Positions 47,213-56,363 of a DNA stretch of 64,000 nt are shown here, piece by piece (position 1 is the first letter of the stretch; every line of letters begins with the position of its first letter). Source of the stretch: CAWCTB01 sp963798275 (GTDB lineage Bacteria; Acidobacteriota; Terriglobia; Terriglobales; Acidobacteriaceae); the NCBI GenBank assembly GCA_963798275.1, contig CAWCTB010000033.1, forward strand, positions 1 through 64,000, given 5' to 3'. Under the pieces are notes generated by a model. That model saw only the letters and a program-made list of their open reading frames with translations, was not told the origin of the DNA and did no database searches. Position numbers and translations under genes: made by a program.

Positions 47213-48571
47213 TGGCAAGCGCTGCGATCGACGAAATGGCGGCTGTCCCGATAGCCGCTCCAAGACGGGATTTCGCTGGAGAACCAGCCGCCGTGCGCGC
47301 GCTGCGGGTCCTGGTTTTGCTCGGCCTGTTCTCGTTGATGTTCCTGCCCGAGTATGTGCAGGGAAACGGAGACCCCGGCACGAAGAGCTTTCTGTATGCG
47401 CAGGTGGCCGGTGGCTTTCGCCTGATCGATGTTGTCCTGATCGTGGTTGGGGTAACGCACGCGGCCGCGAATAGCGCTTCGAGGAAGAGGGCAGTCCGGC
47501 TTCCCCGCGACATGAAGGCCGCGCTGCTGTTTTTTGGATTCGCAGTCATGATCAGCATCGGCAACGGCGTGATGCATGACGGTCAAAACCTTTTCTTCGA
47601 CTGGCGCGCCATCGCGCTCGGGAATCGGTCTCTACTTCGTCTACGTGACCTGGATCCGGAACTCTGCTGAGGCAGTCTTTGCGGCCACGCTTTTCGGCGG
47701 CTATGTGGCCTGCCGGGTTGGCATGCTGTACGCGCAGTATCTGGCGGGAAGCGGAACCATGCTGCTGGGGCTGCGCATCCCGGTGTTCGACGGGCCTACG
47801 CTTTCGGCGATTGTCTTCGCGGCGTTGCTTGGGTTTGCGCTCGCGGGCCGGTCGGCAGGGAGGGCCGCTGGCATGTGGCTGGTGGCGAGCGGGGCCGCGT
47901 CGCTGCTGGTGGTGCTGTGCTTTCGCCGGACGTACTGGACGGAACTGGCGCTGGGAGCAGCACTGCTCATGGTCCTGCGGGGGCAACGGCGGACGGTGTT
48001 GCTGGTGGTGCTGGCACTGGCGGTTGCGACCGCCTTCCTGGCGCTGGGCGCGCCGTTGTCCGACCGGCTGCGCAGCTTGAATTTTCTGGAAAGCAGTTCG
48101 CATTACAGCGGCGACAACGCCGACCACGTTGGCGATCTGCAGGACGCCTGGGCCCAGATCAAGGAAGCGCCGATTCTGGGGCTGGGGCTGGGGCGCTCGT
48201 ATCCGACGTGGGAGATTCGCAACTGGAAAGACGAGTCGGTGATGGTGCACAACGCGGCGCTGCACGTCTGGTTGAAGTACGGAATTCCGGGGCTGGTGTC
48301 GTACCTGATGTTCCACGCTGCGCTTTTCCGGCATCTGCAGAGCCGGTTGAAGGAGCTACAAGGCGCTCGAGCCGCGGTGGTGAGCGCCATCTTCGTGTAC
48401 CTGGTTGCGCAATTCGTAGTTTCGCTCGGCTTCGCACCGTGGCCGTACTCAGCGGTGCAATCCACCAATCTGATTGCATTCCTATTGGCAGAAACATTCT
48501 GCCGGGACCACCATGCCACTTCCATCACTTACGGTCGTCACCCCCTCGTACAACTGCGGCGAGTATCTTGA
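47209..48571 (+). CDS. O-antigen ligase/polymerase-like (Wzy/WaaL) membrane protein, frameshifted
   Basis: About 450 residues with 9-11 hydrophobic helices (VLVLLGLFSLMFLPEYV to LLFFGFAVMISIGNGVM, then YVTWIRNSAEAVFAATLFGG and on). The Wzy_C-type loop is AWAQIKEAPILGLGLGRSYP followed by MVHNAALHVWLKYGIPGLV, the His and Gly pattern typical for O-antigen ligases and polymerases. The frame changes near 47620. The ATG at 47209 overlaps the glycosyltransferase stop. In this locus it more likely polymerises the repeat unit (Wzy role). Confidence 0.82.
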
Positions 48572-49358
48572 AGACGCGATTCTGAGCGTTCTGCGGCAGC
48601 CGGAAGTTGCTGTAGAACACATCGTCCAGGATGCGGTCTCGACGGATGGCTCCACGCTGCAGATCCTGTCGCGCTACCCGCACGTGCAGTGGACCTCGGA
48701 GCCCGACAACGGACAGTCGGACGCGATCAACCGCGGATTTCTGTGCGCCACCGGCGACCTGGTGGGCTGGTTGAATGCAGATGACTACTACCTTCCCGGA
48801 GGCCTGGAGGCCATTTGCCGCGCTGCGAAGGAGCATCCGGAGGCCGACGTGTTTTACGGCGACTGCGTGTTCGTCGATGGCCAGGGACGCATTGTGCGCT
48901 CCAAGGTCGAGCACAGGTTTGATCGGGAAATACTTCTGTATTTCGGTTGCTACATTCCTTCCACCTCCACCTTCTTCCGCAGGCGAGTGGTCGAGAAGCA
49001 TCTTCTCGACTGCAATTTCCGCGTCGCCATGGACTTTGAGTATTTTGCACGGCTGGCGGCCGCGGGCTGCAAGTTTCACTACGTGCCGCAGTTTATCGCC
49101 GCGTTTCGCTGGCACGCGAGCAACGTCAGCCTGCAGCATGTGGAGCGGCGGGCGCACGAGCGCAGGCTGGTGCAACTCAAGTTCGCGGGAGTTCATTCGC
49201 AGCGAGAGCTGGAACTGTTGCGGCAGTGGTGCCGGGCCAAGCGGATAGCACGCAAGCTCAGCAGCGGGAACTTCGTTCGCGAGCTGAGCATACGCCAGAA
49301 GATCGGCGAACCGACGCGCTGGATGAGCGAAGAGGCAATCTCCCCGTGCCCAATCTAA
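48513..49358 (+). CDS. Glycosyltransferase family 2 (GT-A)
   Basis: 281 residues. SLTVVTPSYNCGEYLEDAIL and the DxD motif in VGWLNADDYYLPGGLEA identify the GT-A fold. The acceptor domain carries FYGDCVFVDGQGRI and FRVAMDFEYFARLAAAGCKF. ATG 48513 lies inside the end of the previous gene, and the next gene starts before its TAA, so the genes overlap on both sides. Confidence 0.9.
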   Translation: MPLPSLTVVTPSYNCGEYLEDAILSVLRQPEVAVEHIVQDAVSTDGSTLQILSRYPHVQWTSEPDNGQSDAINRGFLCATGDLVGWLNADDYYLPGGLEAICRAAKEHPEADVFYGDCVFVDGQGRIVRSKVEHRFDREILLYFGCYIPSTSTFFRRRVVEKHLLDCNFRVAMDFEYFARLAAAGCKFHYVPQFIAAFRWHASNVSLQHVERRAHERRLVQLKFAGVHSQRELELLRQWCRAKRIARKLSSGNFVRELSIRQKIGEPTRWMSEEAISPCPI

Positions 49359-50593
49359 AGGTTCTGGTCGTTCATAACCGGTATCAGCAGCCCGGCGGCG
49401 AGGATGCGGTGGTTCGCGCCGAGGTGCGGCTGTTGCGCGAAACGGGCCATCGCGTGGTGCAGTATGCGCGGCACAATCGAGAGATTGGTTCGTTCGGCGG
49501 CTGGCGCAAAGCGTCGCTGCTGTTGACCACCACCTGGGATGGCGAATCGTACCGCGAGATCAGCCGGGTGATCGAAGAGGTGCGGCCCGATGTGGCGCAC
49601 TTTCACAATGTCGTCCCGCTGGTCAGCCCGTCGGCGTACTACGCGTGCAAGCGAGCCGGCGTGGTGGTGGTGCAAACCCTGCACAACTATCGGATGTCGT
49701 GTCCGGCGGGCACCTGTTTCCACAATGACAGGCGGTGCAACGCGTGCCGGCGAGGACTAATGGCGGCGGTCTTGAGCGGCTGCTATCAGGACTCGCGAAT
49801 CCACACCGTAGCGCTCGCGATGATGTTGCAGCTCCATCGGGCGGCCGGGACCTGGACGCGAATGGTGGACGCCTACATTGTGCCGAGCCGGTTCTCGCGC
49901 GACTTTGCGATCGACTCGGGACTGCCGGCCCAGAAGCTGCACGTTAAGCCGCATTTTCTGGCCGACGATCCTGGACCACGGCAGGGTGAGGGCGAGTATG
50001 GGTTGTTCGCCGGAAGGCTTAGCGCGGAGAAAGGGATACTTCCGTTGCTGCGAGCGTGGCGCAAACTGCCGCATATTCCGCTGGTAATTGTGGGCGATGG
50101 CCCACTCGATGCGCAGGCCAGAGAGCTGGCCGAGAAGTCGGGCGCGAAACACATTCGATTCACCGGCCAGGTGACGGCGCAGCAGACGCTGGCACACATG
50201 CGCAAAGCGAGGTTCCTGGTGTTTCCCAGCCAGTGCTACGAGACGTTCGGCATGGCGCTGCTGGAAGCGGGGGCTTGCGGAGTACCCGCTATCGCGTCGC
50301 GAATCGGAGCGATTCCGGAGCTGGTCGCGCCGGGCGAAACCGGCCTGCTGTTCGATCCCGGCTCCGAAGACGAACTGGCAGCGCAGGTTGGCTGGGCTTG
50401 GTCGCATCCGCGCGAGATGAAACAAATGGGGGTGGCGGCGCGCCAGAACTTCCTGCAGCGGTACACGCCGGAGCGAAACTACAACCGGCTGATCGACATC
50501 TACGGCGCGGCCATCGCGCAAGCCTCCCAGTGGCACCTTCCAAGCACCCTCTCGACCATTTCACATTCCGTCATCAGGGGAGCACCGTCATGA
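49346..50593 (+). CDS. Glycosyltransferase family 4 (GT-B)
   Basis: 415 residues from a GTG at 49346. The N-terminal domain is VLVVHNRYQQPGGEDAVVRA and VRPDVAHFHNVVPLVSPSAY. A Cys cluster (CPAGTCFHNDRRCNACRRG) lies in the linker. The C-terminal donor domain is YGLFAGRLSAEKGILPLLRA, VIVGDGPLDAQARELAEKSG and SQCYETFGMALLEAGACGVP. The Cys quartet may bind metal, as in several GT4 enzymes of polysaccharide loci. Its TGA overlaps the epimerase ATG. Confidence 0.88.
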   Translation: MPNLKVLVVHNRYQQPGGEDAVVRAEVRLLRETGHRVVQYARHNREIGSFGGWRKASLLLTTTWDGESYREISRVIEEVRPDVAHFHNVVPLVSPSAYYACKRAGVVVVQTLHNYRMSCPAGTCFHNDRRCNACRRGLMAAVLSGCYQDSRIHTVALAMMLQLHRAAGTWTRMVDAYIVPSRFSRDFAIDSGLPAQKLHVKPHFLADDPGPRQGEGEYGLFAGRLSAEKGILPLLRAWRKLPHIPLVIVGDGPLDAQARELAEKSGAKHIRFTGQVTAQQTLAHMRKARFLVFPSQCYETFGMALLEAGACGVPAIASRIGAIPELVAPGETGLLFDPGSEDELAAQVGWAWSHPREMKQMGVAARQNFLQRYTPERNYNRLIDIYGAAIAQASQWHLPSTLSTISHSVIRGAPS

Positions 50594-51603
50594 AATCGCA
50601 AACTCGTGTACTCGTCACCGGGGCCGGAGGATTCATCGGCCATCATCTCGTCAAGCGGCTCAAGTCGGAGGGTTATTGGGTGCGCGGCGTCGATATCAAG
50701 GAACCGGAGTATGAGCCCAGCGCGGCAGATGAATTCGAGCTGCTGGACCTGCGCTCCTGGCCGAACGCGCTCCAGGCCACGCGGGCCATCGACCAGGTAT
50801 ACCAACTGGCGGCCGACATGGGCGGCATTGGCTACATCACCGGGAGCCTGGCCGACATTGCGCGCAACAACATCCTGATCAACGCGCACATGCTGGAGGC
50901 CAGCCGCATCAACGGCATCCGGCGCTTCCTGTTTTCGTCGTCGGCCTGTGTCTATGCCGGGTACAAGCAGAATGAAGCCGATGTAATTCCTCTGCGGGAG
51001 GAGGACGCCTACCCGGCCGATCCCGAGGCGGGCTATGGGTGGGAGAAGCTGTTTACCGAGCAATTGTGCCGGTATTTCTACCAGGACTATCGCATGGAGA
51101 CGCGCATCGTACGCTTCCACAACGTCTATGGGCCGCTGGGAACCTACGAAGGCGGTAAAGAGAAGGCGCCGGCCGCGATTTCGCGCAAGGTAGCGCTCAC
51201 GCCGGACGGCGGCGACATCGAGATTTGGGGCGACGGCAAACAGACGCGCTCGTTCATGTACATCGACGACTGCCTCGAAGGACTGCTGCGGCTGATGGCC
51301 AGCGGCTACCGCGAACCGCTGAACCTGGGGACGGAGGAGCTGGTCACCGTGGATGGACTGGTGAATATGATCTGCGAAATTGCCGGCAAGAGCCTGGTCA
51401 AGCATCACGACCTGAGCAAGCCCCAGGGAGTACGGGGGCGGAACAGCGACAATTCGCGTCTGCGTTGCGTGTTGGGCTGGGAACCTGCGATTCCGCTGCA
51501 GAGCGGGATGCAAGTTACCTACCGCTGGATCGAACAGGAGCTGTACAAGTCGGGCCGAGTTGTGCCACAGGATGTGCCCGACATGGCGTATGCCCTGGTC
51601 TAG
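50590..51603 (+). CDS. GDP-mannose 3,5-epimerase-like NAD-dependent epimerase
   Basis: 337 residues of the extended SDR class. The cofactor motif is VLVTGAGGFIGHHLVKRLKS. The patterns LAADMGGIGYITG, FSSSACVYAGYKQ, YGWEKLFTEQLCRYFYQDY (YxxxK catalytic pair) and FHNVYGPLGTYEGGKEKAPA are close to GDP-mannose 3,5-epimerases. Such an enzyme gives GDP-L-galactose or GDP-gulose, so the polymer may hold one of these unusual sugars. It is translationally coupled to the upstream glycosyltransferase. Confidence 0.85.
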   Translation: MKSQTRVLVTGAGGFIGHHLVKRLKSEGYWVRGVDIKEPEYEPSAADEFELLDLRSWPNALQATRAIDQVYQLAADMGGIGYITGSLADIARNNILINAHMLEASRINGIRRFLFSSSACVYAGYKQNEADVIPLREEDAYPADPEAGYGWEKLFTEQLCRYFYQDYRMETRIVRFHNVYGPLGTYEGGKEKAPAAISRKVALTPDGGDIEIWGDGKQTRSFMYIDDCLEGLLRLMASGYREPLNLGTEELVTVDGLVNMICEIAGKSLVKHHDLSKPQGVRGRNSDNSRLRCVLGWEPAIPLQSGMQVTYRWIEQELYKSGRVVPQDVPDMAYALV

Positions 51604-51610
51604 GGCGGCG

Positions 51611-52375
51611 ATGCCCGCCAAGGCGAACGTACTCGGGGTAGGAGTACATGCCACGCGCTTGCAGGAGGCGGTTCATCTCTCCGACCGTCTCCTGCAAAGC
51701 GGAGGCAAGGGCTACGTTTGCTTGACCGGGGTACACGGCGTGATGGAGGCGCGGCGCAATGCGGGGACGCGAGCGATTCTGAATCGCGCCGCGCTCTGCC
51801 TGCCCGATGGCATGCCCATGGTGTGGGTGGGGAGACTTCAGGGGCTCAGCAGCATGATGCGGGTGTACGGGCCGGATTACATGATGGAAGTGTGCAGAAT
51901 GTCCGTCGCCCGTGGGTACAGACACTTTCTGTTCGGCGGGGACCCGGGTGCTGCGTCGAAGTTGCAAACCAGGCTGGAGGAACTGGCTCCGGGAATTCGG
52001 ATTGTTGGGACGTACACGCCGCCGTATCGCGATCTGAATGAGCGAGAGGAGGAAGAGCTGCGGGCGATGATTCAGGCGGCGAAGCCTGACATCTTGTGGG
52101 TTGGGCTCAGTACACCCAAGCAGGAACGGTTCATGGCCAGCCACATCGAAACGCTCGAGGTGCGGCTGATGGCAGGGGTAGGAGCGGCGTTTGATATCCA
52201 CGCCGGGATCAAACCGGATTCGCCGCAGTGGATGAAGCGCGCGGGACTGCAGTGGCTGGATCGGCTGCTGCGGGAGCCAGGGCGGCTGTGGCCACGCTAT
52301 CTGCGGAACAATCCCGCGTTCCTGTGGCAGATCGGGGCGCAATTGCTGGGGCTGCGAAGATTCAGCCTGGAATAG
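51611..52375 (+). CDS. WecG/TagA/CpsF family glycosyltransferase (GT26)
   Basis: 254 residues. VLGVGVHATRLQEAVHLSDR, VCLTGVHGVMEARRN, CLPDGMPMVWVGRLQGLSSM, HFLFGGDPGAASKLQTRLEE, and PDILWVGLSTPKQERFMASH with VRLMAGVGAAFDIHAG. These are the conserved blocks of lipid-linked N-acetylmannosamine(uronic acid) transferases. It is the last gene of the polysaccharide run; its start is 7 bases after the epimerase stop. Confidence 0.92.
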   Translation: MPAKANVLGVGVHATRLQEAVHLSDRLLQSGGKGYVCLTGVHGVMEARRNAGTRAILNRAALCLPDGMPMVWVGRLQGLSSMMRVYGPDYMMEVCRMSVARGYRHFLFGGDPGAASKLQTRLEELAPGIRIVGTYTPPYRDLNEREEEELRAMIQAAKPDILWVGLSTPKQERFMASHIETLEVRLMAGVGAAFDIHAGIKPDSPQWMKRAGLQWLDRLLREPGRLWPRYLRNNPAFLWQIGAQLLGLRRFSLE

Positions 52376-52797
52376 GCAGGCGAGATCGCGCCGGGGGATA
52401 GATCGATCCGAGCAGGTCGCTCGCAGGTTGATGCCTGCGGGGACAACAAAGAAAGGAGGGTTGACGGCGCCGGCGCGGCAAATCAGGGAATAGGGTGGGC
52501 GCGACCAAAAGGTGGCGCCGACTGAAGCCCGCTTAGTTCAAGTAAGGAGCGATGACGCCCTAAAAGGTCGCCTCTTCCGTTCGGCGGAACGTTATGGAAA
52601 TTCTTTGCCTGATCTAAACAGGCTGCGGAAAAGCAGGTGCACACGGACTAATCGGTGGTGTGCAGTTTCAACTGCACCACTACCAAGCAGAGAACGGCAC
52701 AACGCAGTGTGCCGCGGTCGTAAAGCCGCGACCTTCACAGGGCTTAGCGAAAGCTCTTTTTCCCCCAGCTTGTAAGGTGTGCACCGCTTCACTGCCG
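52376..52797. repeat. Repeat-filled spacer closing the polysaccharide locus
   Basis: About 420 bp without a gene. It contains GGCGCCGACTGAAGCCCGC-type remnants (about 52515-52533), GTGGTGTGCAGTTTCAACTG plus CACCAC (52655-52680) and CGCGGTCGTAAAGCCGCG (about 52713-52730), each followed by or near CCTTCA. The phrase AACAGGCTGCGGAAAAG at about 52618-52634 also occurs at about 45620. Confidence 0.75.
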
Positions 52798-54471
52798 TCA
52801 CGGGATACGGTAGAGCCACATTGATCCGTCGATGATCTGGGCGGGCGGGTAGGGCCACAGCCAGCGATAGCCGCTGCTGTCTTCCAGCACCTGTCCGGAG
52901 AGGCAGCTAGCGCCGACAATTAAGGTTCCAGCAGCGCGCTGGTTGGGCGCGAGGGGCGGAGCCTGCACTCCGTAGAGGCTGGGGTCGACGGAGCCGAAGT
53001 AGGCTAGGCGCACCTGCTCGCCCGGATGGTCGCGCTCGTAGTTACGGACGGCTATGAGGCCCTGTCCCCAGTCGAGATTGCTGTCAGTCAGCAAATGCCA
53101 GCGATTGGTTGGAGCCACCAAGGGCGTGAAATAGGCGAGGTAGTCGGGCGCAGAACGGAGGCCATCGGCGGCGTTCAGGGCGAGGGCGATAAACAGGACC
53201 GCGACGGCGGCGCGAGATTTGCGGGCATACTGCCAGATTCCGCCCGCGAGCAACAGCGCAAACGGATACAGGGGCAGGATGTGGCGTTCGCCAATGTCGT
53301 ACCTGGACTGCACCGCGAAGGCGAGATACACCAGCGCAAACAAGGACATCACGGCCAAGTCGCCGGGGGATTTGCCGGCACCGCGAAAGGCAAACCCAAT
53401 GCCAAGCAATAGCAGCGCGAGCAGGACGGGCGGCCATTTCAGCGCGATAGCGACCGGGTAGTAGAGCCGGATGCCTCCCTTGGGATAGATCTGGCCAAGG
53501 AACCACGCGGGGCGGCCGCGCCGGTTGCTCATCGCCACTTCGCGCAGGCCTTCGAAGAACTCGCCCGCAGGAACAATTGCATTCAATCGCTCATGGGACT
53601 TGGTGGCCCATACCTTCTCGGCGCGGTTGGGATAGGTCGCGCTGACCTGTCCGTCGCCAATGCGCAGGCGTGAGACGTGGAAGAAGTATCCCGCCCAAAC
53701 CGTGAGCAGCATGACCGCGAGCGCAGCCAGCATTGGCGCCCAGCGCCATTGCGAAGGGCGGGCGACACCGGAGCCGGGCTTCAGGACCAGCATCAGTCCC
53801 AGCGCCAACAATACGAGCGGCGGGGCGTAGAACTTCGCCAGCATCAGCCCGCCGAGGGTGAGGCCGAGCAGGATGGTTTGCCTCGGGGAGGGGTCGTGTC
53901 TCCAGCGCACTAGTTGCAACGCAACCAGGAAGATGAACAGGGTGCCGACGCCGTCGGTAGTGGCGACGGAGAAATTGGCGATCAGCGAGGGAGTGAAGGC
54001 GTAGAGCGCGAGCGTCACATTCGCCGCGCCGCCGGAGAAGATGCGCCGGGTGGCGAACCATAGGGCGAGCCCGAGGGCGATGCCCAGCAATGTGTTCATG
54101 GGGCGGACACGGCGGGCGATCCATTCCGGCCCGGGCTGCATGCCGGTCACGCGAAAGCCGGTGGGCAACTGTTGCCAGACGAAGTTGGTTTGCGTGCGTA
54201 CGAGCGGCAAAGTGACCCACAAACGGCCTAACGGCGGGTGATCGTTCCAATGCTCGAAGCGCCCCTGCTGCCAGGCTTCGACGCCGGCGATAATGTGCGC
54301 CGGCTCGTCATAGGTGAGCGATTGCGTGGCAATGAACCAGAGCGATTGGGCGGCGAAGAGAGCGAGTAGCAGTGCAGGAATCCAGCGGGAGCAACGCCCG
54401 TTGCTCGACGCAGCTTCGGTCGCGGTGGGATGGCGCGGGCTCGCGTGCGGTGTTTGCAAGGGTGCCCTCAC
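52798..54471 (-). CDS. GT39/PMT-like polytopic membrane glycosyltransferase
   Basis: 557 residues with about ten to eleven helices. The first periplasmic loop carries the acidic pair SLTYDEPAHIIAGVEAW and then HWNDHPPLGRLWVTLPL, typical of dolichyl- or polyprenyl-phosphate-sugar dependent transferases. The C-terminal periplasmic part has LTDSNLDWGQGLIAVRNYER. It probably moves a sugar from a lipid-linked donor onto a protein or lipid on the outer face. It converges on the end of the polysaccharide locus. Confidence 0.82.
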   Translation of the reverse strand: MRAPLQTPHASPRHPTATEAASSNGRCSRWIPALLLALFAAQSLWFIATQSLTYDEPAHIIAGVEAWQQGRFEHWNDHPPLGRLWVTLPLVRTQTNFVWQQLPTGFRVTGMQPGPEWIARRVRPMNTLLGIALGLALWFATRRIFSGGAANVTLALYAFTPSLIANFSVATTDGVGTLFIFLVALQLVRWRHDPSPRQTILLGLTLGGLMLAKFYAPPLVLLALGLMLVLKPGSGVARPSQWRWAPMLAALAVMLLTVWAGYFFHVSRLRIGDGQVSATYPNRAEKVWATKSHERLNAIVPAGEFFEGLREVAMSNRRGRPAWFLGQIYPKGGIRLYYPVAIALKWPPVLLALLLLGIGFAFRGAGKSPGDLAVMSLFALVYLAFAVQSRYDIGERHILPLYPFALLLAGGIWQYARKSRAAVAVLFIALALNAADGLRSAPDYLAYFTPLVAPTNRWHLLTDSNLDWGQGLIAVRNYERDHPGEQVRLAYFGSVDPSLYGVQAPPLAPNQRAAGTLIVGASCLSGQVLEDSSGYRWLWPYPPAQIIDGSMWLYRIP

Positions 54472-54549
54472 AATATAGGAGTGCGCGACCGGCGCTCAAC
54501 TGCGAGGGGGTTCGAGAAGCGCGGTCATCTCGAAACTTGCCGTGCCCGA

Positions 54550-55152
54550 CTACTGCGGCGTGGCCGGTGACTGGCTCGTCGGCTGGCTGGCGGTGGAGAC
54601 TTTGTCCTTGAGCCGGTCGATGCCCTGTTGCGCTTTCTCGGCGTAGGGGCCCTTGGGCAGGATCTTCAGGTACTCGCGATAATTCGACAGGGCCTCCCCG
54701 TAATTGGCGGTTTTCTCAAGCGCCTCGGCGAGTTTGTAGGTTGCCTCGGCGTCACGGGGCTTGTATTCGAGGGCGTCGCGATAGCGGCCGATCGCGCCCA
54801 CGTAGTTTTCCCGCTTGAAGTAGTAGTCGCCCACCTCGATGTCCTTCATGGCGCGGTGGGGATCAAACGGGTGGAACTCGGTGTCTCCGCTGTCGAAGTC
54901 GAGCTCGGCCTCGGGGTGGCTCTTAGCATCTCCCGACGGAGGCGACACGTCGATCTGGGTTTCCTTGCTGGAACTCTCGTCCGGCGCGAGCTGGTCGGAA
55001 CGCGGCGGTTGGGTGCGATTGTCCTTGGGCGGGGGAGCGTTCTTCTGGATGGGAACGCGCTCGATGGGGCCGTCGTCCTCCTGCGCCAGGCAAACACCGG
55101 CAAGGCAGAGACACGCGATCGCAACTAACAGAATACGAAAACGCACCCTCAT
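54550..55152 (-). CDS. Exported TPR-repeat protein
   Basis: 200 residues. A signal peptide (FRILLVAIACLCLAGVCLA) is followed by a low-complexity acidic, Pro-rich region (about 20-95) and two to three TPR units: DIEVGDYYFKRENYVGAIGR, DALEYKPRDAEATYKLAEAL and ANYGEALSNYREYLKILPKG. It resembles small scaffold or assembly proteins of the YfiO/YbgF type. ATG 55152 places the signal peptide at the N-terminus. Confidence 0.75.
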   Translation of the reverse strand: MRVRFRILLVAIACLCLAGVCLAQEDDGPIERVPIQKNAPPPKDNRTQPPRSDQLAPDESSSKETQIDVSPPSGDAKSHPEAELDFDSGDTEFHPFDPHRAMKDIEVGDYYFKRENYVGAIGRYRDALEYKPRDAEATYKLAEALEKTANYGEALSNYREYLKILPKGPYAEKAQQGIDRLKDKVSTASQPTSQSPATPQ

Positions 55153-55206
55153 ATTGTAAAGAAACACCGGGGCGGAGGGGAACACTCGGGAAGGGAGGCG
55201 ATCGGG

Positions 55207-56088
55207 TCAACTCTCAGCCTTACCGCCCCTGCCCAGCAATTCTCGAACTGCCTTCTGGCATGCACTCTCGTCTTTGACAGCCGAGTAGCGGTCGATGGGT
55301 TGGCTGTTATCCCCTTTAACCTGGCTCCTCAGCTCATTGGAAGCAGCGTCCAGAGGCTGTCGAAAATATTCTGTGTAGCCCAGTCCATGTGACAGCAAGT
55401 CGTGGAGAGCGGGAAAGTTCTTCTTAGAGGCAATCGACTGCCAGGCTTCGGACTTCCAGGTTTCATCGCTCCAGGGGTCGTCCCCGACCCTTTGGTTGAG
55501 CATGCTTTCCGCGATCGCTTTATAACGCACCTCATCTACCCGCTGCTTCCTCGATACTTGCAAGTAATTCTGACGGTATTCCTCTCCAAGAACGCTCTGG
55601 TACGCCAACATGCAGGTAATGCATCCCTGCAATCCGTCGGTTGATGTTCCGAAATCAACCGTGCCACTCTCGAGTGCTCGCTTTACGTTCGATAAGCGCA
55701 CGCGAGAGCTGATCATGCGCCTAATCTCCTCTCCATAGGTCTTGGCAGACCGGTGGGCGTCGATTAACAGACGCGATGTTTCTGTGGCGTTATAAACGGC
55801 CTTGAGATCCAGCAGGACGTGCTGTTTGAAAATCCGCTGCCGGGCCTTCTCCTTGCGCTCATCACGAGCGAGTTCTACGAGACCCTTGACAATGGTGCCA
55901 GCCGAGGCCGCCACAAAAATTGTCAGGCAGGCCTTTGCAATATCCAGTTTCAGCTCGGCCTGTTTCTCTTCCACCACTCCTTGATACAAGTACACAAAGA
56001 TGCCAAGGGCGACGAGGGCTACAAGGCACAACAGGCCGTACGCCTGCCAACTCCGCAAGGACCTCGACTTGGCCTGGTTGCCTGGCAT
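55207..56088 (-). CDS. Membrane protein of unknown function
   Basis: 293 residues. Two N-terminal helices (LLCLVALVALGIFVYLYQGV and IAKACLTIFVAASAGTIVKG) are followed by a charged coiled-coil region (ARDERKEKARQRIFKQH) and a long soluble helical domain with no recognised motif. The composition is AT-richer than neighbours. No operon partner is obvious. Confidence 0.65.
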   Translation of the reverse strand: MPGNQAKSRSLRSWQAYGLLCLVALVALGIFVYLYQGVVEEKQAELKLDIAKACLTIFVAASAGTIVKGLVELARDERKEKARQRIFKQHVLLDLKAVYNATETSRLLIDAHRSAKTYGEEIRRMISSRVRLSNVKRALESGTVDFGTSTDGLQGCITCMLAYQSVLGEEYRQNYLQVSRKQRVDEVRYKAIAESMLNQRVGDDPWSDETWKSEAWQSIASKKNFPALHDLLSHGLGYTEYFRQPLDAASNELRSQVKGDNSQPIDRYSAVKDESACQKAVRELLGRGGKAES

Positions 56089-56363
56089 AGCGCGCCGATT
56101 ATACGACCGATCACGACGCCGTGGAGCGCGGTCGCAACGGTTTCAGCGGTCATTGCGCCAGGGACGCTTTGTGAGATACCACCCCTTTGCGGGGGTTTGT
56201 TGGCCCCAGCGGCCTCCCCGCGGGGGTATTGGCCGTTGCGGAGACTTGACCAAATGTGTCCCGCGCAGGTGTGTTGTTGGCCTGGCTCGAAGTCGACGCC
56301 AAGCTTGTGAGTTGTGGAGCAGCGCGTGACCTGGCTGAGGGGATACGCTTGCTTTCGACGGGG

